Shown: piece after piece, positions 34,210-45,110 of the stretch
Layout of the letters: each line of letters opens with the position of its first letter
How positions within the stretch are numbered: the first letter of the stretch is position 1
Source: Isoetes taiwanensis
Lineage: Eukaryota > Streptophyta > Lycopodiopsida > Isoetales > Isoetaceae
DNA: 64,000 nt
Reading direction: 5' to 3'
NCBI GenBank assembly: GCA_021234155.1
Contig: JAJEKV010000001.1
Coordinates: 37,246,826 to 37,310,825 of the forward strand
Position numbers and translations under genes: made by a program
The notes under the pieces: generated by a model
The model's input: the letters and a program-made list of their open reading frames with translations, nothing else
The model's database searches: none
What the model was told of the DNA's origin: nothing

Positions 34210-34980
34210 GAGCTGTAAGGAGTATAAAAAATGGCTAAAGAGAATAAGCAAGGAGCTAGAAAATCGCCAAGAGAGCTAGGAGCAGTTCTGATGGGGAGAA
34301 AATAACAAATGAGGGCCCTTTTTATAGACTAGGGGTGCCTCGGGTTCCGTGCACAAAGGTTCTTGATGGGGAAGACTCCAAATCTATGGCCCTGGGTGTC
34401 CAAATGAGCTACCATGAAGTGCAATTCTAGACAAAGCAAAGCAAGAAATACTACATGGCGGTTTGTTGGGTGAAAATTGGTAATTCTAGGCAAAAACGGA
34501 CGAAACCGGGTGGCTATGCGAATTTGGGCCTTCCGTCAAGGGCGGAAAGGCTGTTTTCGCACACCCTTCCGATTTCGGGTGTTTGGAAGTTCCATAATCA
34601 GTTTTGGGAAATTTGAAGGTCCTAGCATGCTTAATTAGGATTTTCTAACCTAATTTGGATGTTTACTTGGGCTAATTTGGCAAAATCTGGGCAAACATGG
34701 CGAAACCGGATGGCTATGCGAATTTGGGCCTTCCGTCAAGGGCGGAAAGGCTGTTTTCGCACACCCTTCCGATTTCGGGTGTTTTGGCCGAAATTTGACT
34801 AATTTGCCTATAGTACTCTTACTAAATTTTTCTATTTGGATGCTTACAGTCATGATGGCTACAACTAAACTAAAATTTGAGCAACCCAAACACATTTTTA
34901 TACAAAATTGAAGTCACTTTACAACAAAATTTTATATTTATGGGAGACTTAATGATTACATTACTTTGGACAAAAATGCA
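34210..34980 (-). other. Intergenic stretch between H3-like gene and ORF2 in element 2
   Basis: Non-coding. Two nearly identical segments at about 34483-34583 and 34680-34785 share GGCTATGCGAATTTGGGCCT and CGGAAAGGCTGTTTTCGCAC, an internal direct duplication about 200 bp apart. It could be a promoter region for ORF2. Confidence 0.6.
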
Positions 34981-34983
34981 TCC

Positions 34984-36075
34984 TCAAGGGTATTCCTTGC
35001 GGATCACGGCAGCCAAGTATATATCCTTGGGCATCAAGGTCACCCTCTTAGCGTGGATCGGCCTTGAGAGGTTCCCCTTCCTCAGCTGGCCCCGGGTGAG
35101 CTCGGCCTCGTGACTACTTGCAACACCAGGAGTTGTGGCGGCGTCACCACGTAGTGGGTGTGACTGCTGCATCACCTCATGATGTGGCTCAAAAGGTGCC
35201 TTCCCTAATCGGGGAGATTAGTGCCTTTGTTGAAAGTGTCTAATCTCGGGAAGACACGGGAGTGTACCGAGTTAGGCCCATGGTGGGTCTTATTCGGCTT
35301 CTCGGGCTGTGGCGGCGGCTTGGGGCTGGTTCTTCTTTGCCGGCCTCCCTCCTCCGGTCTTATTTGGGCGTTCACGGCCGGCGGTACCAATCATTATACC
35401 TTGTCCACCGCCGAAGGTATTCTTGGTATGCCTTGGTATGCCGGTAGAGGCAGTCCTCCTTCAAAGGAGAAGGCCCTTCGCCCATATACCTTCTTTACCA
35501 CCTTAGGTGGCGTGGGCCCTGCTTGGGTAAGGTGGTCTCGGGGTCCGCTCCTTCCCCCTGCTCATCTTCTTCCTCCTGCTCTTCTTCCCCTTCTTCCCTG
35601 CTCCTCCTCGCGTAGGGGAGGCTCCTCTATCCGGACGGTTGGCCCGGGGACCGTCGTTCTTCTCTTTGTCCTCCGCTCCTCCTTGCCGCGGTTCCTCCTC
35701 GCTCCCTCTTCCTCCTTGCGGCCCTCTCTTACGGCCACTCATGACCTTCTCCTTACCTTTTCTTCTTTGGGGCGAAGGCCAAAGCCAAATCCCCTGGCTG
35801 CTTTGGACTGCTCCTCCTCCTGCTCCTCCGCCCGGTTATGCGTGGCCCCGAAGTGGCGGGCTCGTCGGTTCTTTGTGTTTCTGCCCGGCGAGGGGCTGCT
35901 CTGCATCGTGTCTGACTTCGTCATTGCTTGCTTCTTCTTTGGCGGGGAAGCTCCTCTTCCCCTTCTTGGGCGTAGGTGCTCTCGGTATCTTCTTCACATG
36001 CAGCCCTGGCTTGCTGCGCCATGGAGAGGGTAGGCCTAGGGCGATCTTCCTATAGGTTTGTTTGGTTCGAGCCAT
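34984..36075 (-). pseudogene. Histone H3-like gene of element 2 (H3 tail at N-terminus, H3 fold at C-terminus)
   Basis: ATG at 36075 gives MARTKQTYRKIALG, the canonical H3 tail (MARTKQTARKS) with A7 to Y and S10 to I; K4, R8 and K9 are kept. An upstream in-frame ATG at 36207 is possible but adds a hydrophobic stretch with no match. A long basic linker follows in shifting frames (PRAPTPKKGKRSFPAKEE, GKKGKKSRRKKMSRGKE). At 35300-34984 the H3 fold returns: EIRHFQQ, GKAPFEPHHE, then NLSRPIHAKRVTLMPKDIYL and a stop at 34984. An in-frame stop and frameshifts lie inside alpha-N. The expected length is about 360 residues against 136 for normal H3. It is the first gene after the PBS and leader. Confidence 0.85.
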
Positions 36076-36207
36076 ATTTAAGCGGTCTAGAAAACAGGTG
36101 GGGATAGGCTGGTCAAGAGAGAGAAGATAGAGGAAAGTTTGGAGGGAAAAAAATGAGGTGTCAGAGATATTTAAAAGGAAGGGCCCCTGAGAATATTCTC
36201 CTACCAT

Positions 36208-36640
36208 TAATAGGCCTACTTATTAGCCCCCCTTATTAATTACCCCATAGTACCCTTAATTTTAATATATGTTTAATTCTTAATACACCTAAAAATTCGT
36301 ATTATACCTTTGAAATTTCCAATTTCCTAATGGTTTGAAGTGTGAATTATGGATTTGCGCCATTTTTCACCTGGGTCTCCGATTGGGATGATTCTTCGAC
36401 CCATTGTAGGTGAAATTTGATGCAGATGCATGATTTTCACTCCAATTTTACTAGAAGATGAGTTTAACTCACTTAACTTTCGTCTAACACTTAACCTAAG
36501 TCCTGACCCACTACCTAGGAGAAAATTTTTCCCCCATTTTCGCGGTTCGATGGTGGAAACGTTTATTTCACACCCCTATAGGCCTGTTAGACTACTTCAT
36601 GGTTGAGGTCAGTGCTAGTTCTTGGTCAACCAAGAACATC
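36208..36640 (-). other. Leader of element 2
   Basis: Non-coding, AT-rich. It contains a run of short motifs (GTTAGACGAAAGTTAAGTGAG) that resembles the leader of LTR element 1. Confidence 0.55.
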
Positions 36641-36652
36641 GCTCTGATACTA
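36641..36652 (-). other. Primer binding site of element 2
   Basis: The minus strand reads TAGTATCAGAGC, one substitution from TGGTATCAGAGC, one base from the LTR end. Confidence 0.9.
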
Positions 36653-36653
36653 T

Positions 36654-38302
36654 TGTGACGCTCCCTGCTAAACATACGGCGCTCGGCCGTACCCTCGGCA
36701 GGAAATCCCCCATCCGGCTCATCAACCGCATGGGCCCTTCGTCTACCCCGCACTCTGAGATGACTCCTAGTGCGGGAAGGGAACACGAAGGTGTCTTGCG
36801 CGCCCTTCCCCTATGGGCTCCTATAACAGCGGAAGCGATAACACGTCGGAACTAGCCTAAAACATATACAAATACTACCTCGAAGGGTAGTGCACCACAC
36901 ATATACCAATGCAAAGATGATAATCACAAACCATAAAACAGGAGAGCTCCTACCCCGGCTCAGACTCATAAGGAGGATGACTGACCGGCTAGGCCTCAAG
37001 ATAGAGCAGACCGAGTCATGGCATTGGCGAGGGCTGGCATAGAACAATGGCTAGGGTTGACCACTCCATCCGCCCCTCCTGTGCATACTTTGCAGATGGG
37101 CTAGATCAGGCTCTGACAGGACTCTAGCCTTCCGGATACGCAATCCCGTGGCATCACCCATCGAGACTGCTCCAGGTTGCATCTCCCTGGTCCGATGAGG
37201 CAGGAAGGGTTGCATCTCCCCTTCCCAGGGTCTAGAGGTGCCGTGGGCGGCTAGAGAATCGTGGCGACACACGATTGCACCCGGCCCGAACCCCCAAAGC
37301 GAGAGCCAAGCCCTCCCTTGCAGCTCTCGAGAGGCGTGGCAACACCATTGCCCCGGGGAGGTGTCGGACCCATGCTCGCCCACACGTAAGTGACCGACCA
37401 TAAGCCTAGCCCACTATGGGATCCCCCCGAAGCCCCCCACTCGGCGGGGATCCTCCCTCCACTTTCCCTCTAGCCCCGTTATCCGGTCTTTGAGTCATAT
37501 CATAGCCTCCATAGCCTTTGGGTGGGCTCCTATGCACAAAGCCGCAACTAATAGGAACTAAGGGATCTACTCTAGGAGCATACTACATATGGCCCTAGGT
37601 CTCTACCCCCCTTCCCAATACAAGAGGAGCAAACATGATCAACCAATCATCATATAATCATCACATCATGAGAATAATCATAAGAAGAACATCTTAACCT
37701 AATCATACAACTAACTAACAGTTAGGGTTCCTTGGTTAGGGTTCAAGATGTTGAATATGGGGTCTAGGATGGCTCTACTCTAGACACAAAATACTAGCAC
37801 ACCTGGAATGCTAATCCCAGATGAGCTATCACAACTACTATCCTACATACCTGCTCCTGATGCTCTCCCTCCAGATCCGGCCGCCTCCATAATCCTCGAC
37901 TCACAAGCTGCTGTTCCTCCTCGAACGGGTCTACCCTGCTGGGGCTGCTGCACCAGCCTATGCCACAACAAACGATGTTCGAAACGGGGTTTCGAACAAG
38001 TAGGTGAGTCTCTGGGTGCTAGGGCTGGAAAGAGGTCTAGGGTTAGGGTTTATGCCTATATAAGTTAGGTCCACTTAGGATGCCACGTGGCACCAATCGG
38101 GTGAGTCCTGTGTGGCGGTGCCCCAATAGGTTAAGGCCACGTGGATAATGGCTTAACCTATGGTTGGCTAAGTTATGAGAATAACTTAGCCATGCCCCCT
38201 AGTGCCACCCTTATGGTATACAAGGCTATGAATGATAGACTTGTATAGTGACGGATCCAGGAATATACGTATTTATAGCGTATATTCCCCTGGACCGTCA
38301 CA
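36654..38302 (-). repeat. 5' LTR of element 2
   Basis: 1649 bp, ends TGTGACG/CGTCACA. TATA candidate TTATATAGG near 38055-38064 (minus), and the telobox-like AAACCCTAACCCTAG just downstream at about 38036-38052. Confidence 0.95.
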
Positions 38303-39268
38303 CCAGCTCTCAAGCTCAATGTTTTTCTTAGTCTTTGGAGCTATGCCGGATCCATCCCAACATCGAATAGGTGTTTCACCCATCCTGAAGATCGTTGGTT
38401 CTCCCAATCTAGGTTTTATGTCCTAGTAAAAGAATATCTCAGGGATTCACCTATTTATATTTTAGGCATGGCCTCATGACCCTCTTCATCATGACAAGGT
38501 TGTTCACTCATTATCACTCATTAAACCAAAAGTATATGGACATTAAGTAAGGACATCCAACAGATGAGTCTACCCATCGATGCATATAATTTGATTGATT
38601 ACTCTAGTTATAAGGAACATGAACAAGGAAGCATTTAATTGGTGGCAACTCATAAGCCTAGATGACATATGTCAGTGCCATATATCAATGCACTAGCAAC
38701 ATCATCAAATAGTAAAACTTGGTCAGATATGAATTGGATGCTTTCTTACCTAAATGATTCCATAAGCTACAATAAAACACGATTCTCATTCACAAATGTG
38801 TTTATGTTGTAGCATCAATGTATATATAGTAGCGATTATAATAAGCTACATAAATACAAAGCCCACGTTCTGCTTCAACATGATGTTTTAAGTAATAGTA
38901 TGTCATAATATCTTCAATGACGCTTTAAGTAATAGTATGTCATAATATTTTTATGTATACTATGTTAAGCATCTCTATTGGATTTTCTTATGTTGATATC
39001 ACCACTTTGAATGTGGATCATCTCATTAAACTACTCGTCCTTGTCCTTGTCCTTGTCCTCTTATGAGACCTTTTGTTCCCAAGCGCTTGATTCATTCTCT
39101 CACTAGCACGTTGCCAACATTCTACCATCAGCGTCGTTCCTATGTTCTCTCTGGTGCCGCATTCTCTTTCTAGAGTTCTTTGCCGCATTCTCTCCCTCTC
39201 CATAGATCTTCCTCCAATCAATTTCTTTGTGATGTTCCATGTATTTATATGGCATTTGTATAAATATC
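38303..39268. other. No recognisable gene; two small repeats
   Basis: AT-rich. TTTTAAGTAATAGTATGTCAT with its neighbour is duplicated at about 38884-38945. A short CCTTGT repeat lies at 39039-39060. Confidence 0.55.
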
Positions 39269-39269
39269 C

Positions 39270-40200
39270 TGACACGTCCCCATGAGTATTTTGAGGCCAT
39301 TACGGATTAAATTAAAAGGGTTTAAGCTAGCTATGTTAAAATTTCAGCTAATTAAGCTAACTAATAACTGATTGCCTAGCTAATTATTATTAATTAATAT
39401 AATTATGCCATTAAGGTGAGGCCACCTGAACCAACTCGATTGGTCTAGGCTATTTACCCATCTGAGAGGCAAACAAGTGGGCCTCCAACCCAATTCTGCC
39501 CAAAATTGATTTGGGAGAATTTGGAGAAGGGGGAGCTGCTTGAGCATACCTACTCAGGCCAGCCACATGGAAACTCTCAGAGATAATGGCTCCAGCCAAG
39601 ACACAAGTTAGTACTTAGATAGCTTGAGCTTCTAGCTAACCCTTGTATGTGTGGTATGATTATTCTCCATTTCATGCTCTAATTGAGATCATGGATGGAT
39701 GTATATATGATGGTTGTTCTCTTTCTGTTCCTCCTGTGTTGGGAATTAAGGGAGAGGTAGAGACCTAAAGGCCATATAGCACTAGAGATGCTCCTAGCTA
39801 GAACCCTTTAAATCCCGTTAATTGCGGCCTGTGCACAAGATCCCTCCTGGGTGGAGATGGTATGCTGTATTGAGCACCATATAACGGACATGGTGGTGAA
39901 GTGGAGGTGGAACCTTGCCTGGCGTGGCTACAAGGCTCCTATAGTATACTAGGCTTATAGTCGGTCACTGCGTGTGGGCCGGGTATGGGTACCCCCTTGG
40001 TAATAGGATACGTACCTATAGGGAGGTCTTGGACTCGATGGACGCAGCTGGGGTTGGTCTATGAATTTGAGGGGTAAGTCAGGTACGGATGCGTGGGTGC
40101 CATGATGCCACGATCCTCTAGACACCCATGGAACCATCATGCTCCGGGAAGAAATTCTCCCATTTCCTGCCTCATCGGACTGGAGAGATGCAACTTGTCA
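39270..40200 (+). repeat. Diverged LTR fragment in the plus orientation
   Basis: Reads as the reverse complement of parts of LTR element 1: CACGTC..CATGAG, a TTAATTAA-rich block, ACTCGATTGG, AGGAGCTG, and GCGGCCTGTGCACAAGATC (near 39825-39850). The 3' third and PBS side are missing, so it is a solo or truncated LTR. Confidence 0.7.
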
Positions 40201-40701
40201 TAGGGTGATTCCATGAGATTACGACTCGGGAAGGTTACAATTCCATCATAGTAAGTTCTTTCTTATGCAACTGGATATTGTAAAGAGCCTACCCATTTAT
40301 CTCCTAGGATATTATAAAAATCTCCTAGGAAACACATTCAGACATGTGAGCCTATCTATAAAATATTATCTCAGGTCTCTCCATTCTCTGCAATGCACAC
40401 AACCATGCATTTCAGAAAGCTGGGAGGCTAATAAGGTTGGATATGTATTTATGTTAGAGGACCTCCATAGTTGTTACATGTATATTCTAAACGAGGTGCA
40501 CCCTGGACTACCACAGTCGTCGGATTCGTCGATCCTACGAGCCAGATCGTATGTTGGGGCCTCTGGGCACCTCTCGTTTCGCTTATAGTCATTTATGATT
40601 GGAGGCGCCTATGATTTTGAAATATGAAATACGATTTCGCCGAAGGTTTTGAGGGAATATCGAACCTTTATACGACTTTGCCTAAGATTTTAGAATATGA
40701 A

Positions 40702-40778
40702 ATACGGGGTTCGAACCTCTACCAAAATAACTCAATGTCTTAATAAGACTACTTTAACCAATGTACCCAGTGAGCTAA
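40702..40778 (-). repeat. tRNA-like SINE remnant
   Basis: On minus, TAGCTCACTGGGTACA (A-box-like) and GAGGTTCGAACCCCG (B box GGTTCGAACCC) lie about 55 bases apart. It differs from the macrosatellite tRNA-like segment. No acceptor stem is visible. Confidence 0.55.
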
Positions 40779-41100
40779 TGTGATTATTTTTTATCTTGAA
40801 TCTATGTTTTTTTTTTTTATAACAATCTATTCAATTGTTTTAGGGATATAGAGACTATGGTTTTGAGAATTGTTATTTTTATATCCATATCAAATCCCTC
40901 TGGAACCCCCTGTTATTTTGCTACATATTCACACTTCTATGGAATTTATACACCAAAGTCGCATTTAATTAAAGTGGGTCAAATCTCGAAATTTGGGACT
41001 CAGACTGAAAATGGGACTCATACTAATCTTTTTTTTTGAATTGAATGCTTGAATAGAATTTTTTCTTAATAAAAACAACAATAACATTTACAAAGAACAA

Positions 41101-41460
41101 TCCGAGAAAAGTGGTAGGAAGGAAGGGGAGATGGAAGGGAGGGACGGAGGAAGGAAGGAAGGAAGAAATTTTTAACGTCCGCAGAAGTGGTAGGAAGGAA
41201 GGAGAAGTGGTAGGAAGGAAGGGGAGATGGAAGGGAGGGACGAAGGAAGGAAGGAAGGGGAGAAGGAGGGAGGGAGGCAAAGGAGCACAGGGAGGGAGAG
41301 GTAGAAGAGGCAGGGGAGAGGGGAGGGGCAAAGAGGAGGAGGGGGAGAGGAAGAAGGGAGGGGCAAGTCATGGGAAAGAGGAGGAGGGGCAAAGGGGAGA
41401 GCATGAGGGCAAAGAAAGTCGGCAAAAGATGGGGGGGGAGAGGCAAACGAGCCCAAAATA
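41101..41460 (+). repeat. Purine-rich tract
   Basis: GGAAGGAAGG-type words about 0.35 kb long with few pyrimidines, with a duplicated AAGTGGTAGGAAGGAAGG (near 41112, 41184 and 41205). ORFs here are compositional. Confidence 0.9.
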
Positions 41461-41560
41461 AAGGTAATGAATTAAATTAATTTTAAATCAATAATTATTA
41501 TTATAAATAATATAATATAATAAATACAATTAATTAAACAATAAAAAAAGAAAAAAAAGA

Positions 41561-41584
41561 ATTCTCGCCTAGCTAGGCGAGAAT
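41561..41584. repeat. Perfect 24-bp palindrome beside an A-run
   Basis: ATTCTCGCCTAG followed directly by its reverse complement, no loop, next to A8. Confidence 0.9.
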
Positions 41585-41732
41585 GTGCAAACCAAAACTG
41601 TGCTCCGTCTGATCGGCCCCCTCTGGTCGGCCCAGCAAGCACTTCCGGCTGGGGCAGTGATGGTGGAGATTCAGGGCGCTCTTCTTTGCGAATCATTCTA
41701 ACCCGCATCCCGAATCTCTAGGCAGGCTGGAG

Positions 41733-42332
41733 ATGTATCGATTTATCTGCTGCAGCGCAGCAGGAAAATGCGATGGCGGAATGAGGCTCTCAGTAGCGGC
41801 CCTTGGATCCGACAGAACGGTGAAGTCTTATCAAGTAAGGGCTCTGTTGTCTGGTTATGGTTCTGCTTCTCAACTCGGGCACTCCTGTGCAAAAACATTG
41901 GCTGTAATAATGCTGCTGATATCTTCTTCCATTATCGCCTACCTGTGCATCAGACTGAAGGCGGCCACCATAGATGACACGAACAAGCCAGAACAGCCCG
42001 ATCCGCCTTCAGAAATAGTTCCTCTTGCCCCGATTCAAAAATTTGCCTATGATGTTCTCAGCAGAGCCGCAGAAGGCTCCAGAGATGACCAGCTTCTTGG
42101 CACCGGGGCCTTCGGGCGAGTCTATAGGGGAGTTTTAGCATGCGACAATTCTACCGTAGCCCTTAAAGTGATGTCTCATGCTTCCGACCATTGCCGTGCC
42201 GATGGAGGCAGAGAACCTGCTTGGCAATTGGGGAATGCAGAGCAAGAGCCCAAACAAGGAAAGGCCAGCAGAATAGTCGGCGCCGCTGAACTCCACATTC
42301 CGATGACGAAGCCAATGGCGCTGCATTTTTGA
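41733..42332 (+). pseudogene. Truncated receptor-like kinase
   Basis: The 199-residue ORF starts MYRFICCSAAGKCDG. It has one membrane segment (about residues 53-75, TLAVIMLLISSSIIAYLCIRL), a proline-rich juxtamembrane stretch (PEQPDPPSEIVPLAP), then a kinase P-loop LLGTGAFGRVYRGVL (about 120-134) and VALKVM with the ATP-binding Lys. The rest of the kinase (catalytic loop, DFG) is absent: the sequence turns to RADGGREPAWQLG and ends. A downstream exon was not found. It may be a dead fragment or an isolated first exon. Membrane receptor kinases sense extracellular signals, but this copy cannot signal. Confidence 0.72.
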
Positions 42333-43740
42333 ACGATCCGCCTTGGTCCCTCGCCGACCCGCATAAGCTCATAGGTACCAGTTCTTATTTATTTATTACC
42401 GTTGATCCAGCTTCCTTAACAGCTCAAGGTTTTACCTTCTTATTCCGGCCCTCCTTTGATGTGCTCTTTCGGCAGCAATCGCCCTCTTGTTGTTGTGTCT
42501 CAGCCCCTGAAATCCCCTGTTGTGTCTTGTGGTTGTGTCTGAGCCCTCTTCCCTTGATAATCTGTTGGTTATTCACTACTGCAGAATCCGGCTACAGCTT
42601 AGGACTTTAGATCTGGCTCTGTTCTTCTGTCAGATCCGACTAATTGGCAGTGGGTGGACACTCCTTCTTGGATGCTGAGACTAGCCCGGATCTCCAAGAA
42701 CCGGGTCTCTTGAAGCCTCTGCAAAGATCTGGCATTAAGAAAAGTAAATCCAGCAGATCCGGGTAACAAAATAGTCTATCTTTTTGGCTTATCGGCACTC
42801 TGTTTTTCTATTTCTGATATGCATTCAGGCCAATTCATCCAGCAGATCCATCGATTCAAACCAGATCTGGTGAATCTCAAATCTGGCAAAGAGCATGGAT
42901 TGCAAATACTGCCCATCAATTCAACCCAGATCTGCAGATCCAACAGGTAACAAAGTAGCCTATGTTCTTCTATTTCTGATATGCATTCAAACCTCCATAT
43001 TCTGAGATCCAAACACATTAATCTGGCTCTTTTTTTCCTCTTTACAGCACACGACTGATCGTTCTTCAAGAAACGACTATGGCGTCCATGCTTGGACTCA
43101 AAGGTGCGTACCAAAAATCTCACCCAAAATTCTGTACGAAATTTTAAATGTTAAGCACGGGCGGGAAAAAATAAGCCACGAGCGGGAAAAACGAGCGGGA
43201 AAAAAAAGCTACGGCAGAAGAAAAAAAGCCTGCAGGTTTTGATTGGTTATTATATAACTATTTTGATTGGTTATTATATAACTATTGTGTATTCTAAGTT
43301 TTAGGTATGGTTAAGTTGAATAAATATAAGTATCTAGACTAGCAGAAAGGTCGTCAAACCAATGATTATACTAAGTAGAAATTTAATAAAAAATATTGCT
43401 ACGCAAAGTGTGTGCATATAAAGCATAAAAACTTGTATGGATCTAATGAAAATATAATGGAACCATGATTTTCTTAATACATTTATGCCATTAATGTACT
43501 AAAAAAATTATGTTAAAAAAAATGGTGCATTTAATGAAGGCTAATTTTTTTTTATATGTAAACAATACTTGCATATATCTATTTGGCCTGCTAGTTAACT
43601 AAACAGGCTAGTTATCAAGGTTAATGCATAGGTTTCCATAGGCTTAATAGGCTTTCATGGTTTAATGCGTAGGTTTATATAGCTTTTGGGCATTTAATGC
43701 ATACGTTTATTTAGTTTGAATGCATAGAGCTCAAATTGGT
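42333..43740. other. No gene recognised; short local duplications
   Basis: TTCTATTTCTGATATGCATTC occurs twice (about 42806 and 42968). GAGCGGGAAAA words cluster at 43162-43215. A 26-bp unit with TTTTGATTGGTTATTATATA is tandemly doubled at about 43237-43290. Confidence 0.6.
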
Positions 43741-43784
43741 GTTTTCACTCTGACCCTCAGAAAGGCCCCCAGAGGGGCCTTGAA

Positions 43785-43816
43785 GGCCTTTCTCGACTCG
43801 CGAGTCGAGAAAGGCC
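43785..43816. repeat. Perfect 32-bp palindrome before a T-run
   Basis: GGCCTTTCTCGACTCG followed directly by its reverse complement, then T13. Related to the palindrome at 45111-45190. Confidence 0.92.
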
Positions 43817-45035
43817 CTCATTTTTTTTTTTTTAAGACCTATGGTACTATGGTGTACGGGCCACAATATGTTGTTGCTAATATGAATATAAATGATGACA
43901 ACTAGCTGGCAAAATCTAAAATTGTTTCATGCATTAACCATATATCTGTATTTTCTCAAACGGATTTTACAGGAGAACTTGTGGTATGGTAGGTGGCAAA
44001 TAAAAATGACAGAAGCGTTGCTTTCTAGCCTTGGAAAAATGGAGGCAAATGTTTGTGAATAATGGAATATTGGAAAAGAGTTGTTAAGGTTGTTGGACAA
44101 GTTTAGGTTTTCGCCTAACAATACTGTGGACGGAGCTATGGATATTTATCTAGAGCAAACATCTCATACTTATTTCTTGAAATTATAGGTAAGAAGTACA
44201 TCTGGATTTTTGCATGCAATAGAATACGACCCTGCTTAAGGGCCGGTGCAGACCAAGAACCCGGCAAGTACACAGTCTGGAGCTCCAATCCGGCACTTCT
44301 AGATAACCTAAATATGAAGTTACGATGCAGAGAATGCATTCCCAGGGAAAACTTTGGCCGTTTGTATGAAGAGGATCTTCTTCTGGCACTCTGGTTTATC
44401 CAAAGGCATGTCTAGAATAATAGTTTTACTAACAAGGATTTCAAGATTTTGGAGCTATGGCTAAATAATAATGCGAGATTCTGGAGCTATCCCTAAGCAA
44501 CAACGTGGAATTCTGCCTGGAGCACAAGATATTCAGGTTTTATCCTGTGTAGAGATATTTTGTAGTAGCTATTTAAGTTAATTTCTTTCAGGTTTTAGAT
44601 CTGATTTCAATAGTTGCTGCTATTTGAGTTGGTCATACAAGGTAGAGAGCTGTACAAAAACATATGACATGAATGAACACTAGATCTAATATGCTGAATG
44701 CACTACTTCTCTAGAAAAAGGCATTAGCATTGGCTCTAAATACCTTGAGACCTACAGGTGCAGCCGATGCTGTTACAGACTCTCAAGTTCAAGTGGACTG
44801 TCAGTCTTCTGGAGTTCAGGTCACACAGTTGTATCAAACATGCATTGACCGAATAAATTAATTGAATTGACAAAAGGAGATTGTTTTTGGTAATTTATTT
44901 TGCGATGATAAATGTTAACCATTCTTAAGGCTTAAGTCAAAATGTACACCTGTTTTGGCTTAAGGCTGCATATTGGCCAAAAGTGGTCTTTGCAAAAGTC
45001 CATGGAAGGTAAAAGTCTGTTGAACAGATTTTAAA

Positions 45036-45038
<3 letters not shown>
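43817..45038. other. Stretch between two related palindromes
   Basis: No convincing gene; small ORFs at 43927-44389 on minus match no family. It may be the body of a foldback (MITE-like) element whose ends carry the palindromes and T-runs. Confidence 0.4.

Positions 45039-45091
<53 letters not shown>
45039..45091. repeat. Poly-T run (about 53)
   Basis: Uninterrupted T run next to the 80-bp palindrome. On the other strand it would be an A-tail. Confidence 0.95.
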
Positions 45092-45092
<1 letters not shown>

Positions 45093-45110
45093 TTGCGTTG
45101 AGGGCCTCAG

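Larger units (their letters stand above)
25117..38302 (-). mobile_element. Ty3/gypsy chromodomain retrotransposon (element 2) with H3-like gene and ORF2
   Basis: 13.2 kb, minus strand. Order from 5': LTR 38302-36654, PBS 36652-36641, leader, H3-like gene 36075-34984, ORF2 34208-32786, gag about 32400-31200, protease about 31060-30586, RT, RNase H, integrase, chromodomain (to about 27652), 3' non-coding region, polypurine tract, LTR 26778-25117. The two extra genes add about 3.5 kb and lie in the same direction as gag-pol. LTRs are long and similar, so insertion was not ancient, yet frameshifts break every domain. This means either an older family copy or many indels in this assembly. Flanking 5-bp repeats do not match clearly. 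Confidence 0.93.

Noticed and set aside
35221-36033. 270-residue plus-strand ORF in element 2
   Set aside because: It lies antisense to the basic linker of the H3-like gene. Its composition (Leu/Ser/Pro-rich) mirrors Lys/Arg/Glu codons on the other strand.
25117-38302. Target-site duplication of element 2
   Set aside because: The five bases outside each LTR (left CATTT, right CCAGC) do not match, and the left LTR edge is diverged.
41023-41446. Proline/leucine-rich ORFs on minus
   Set aside because: Shadow of the second purine tract.
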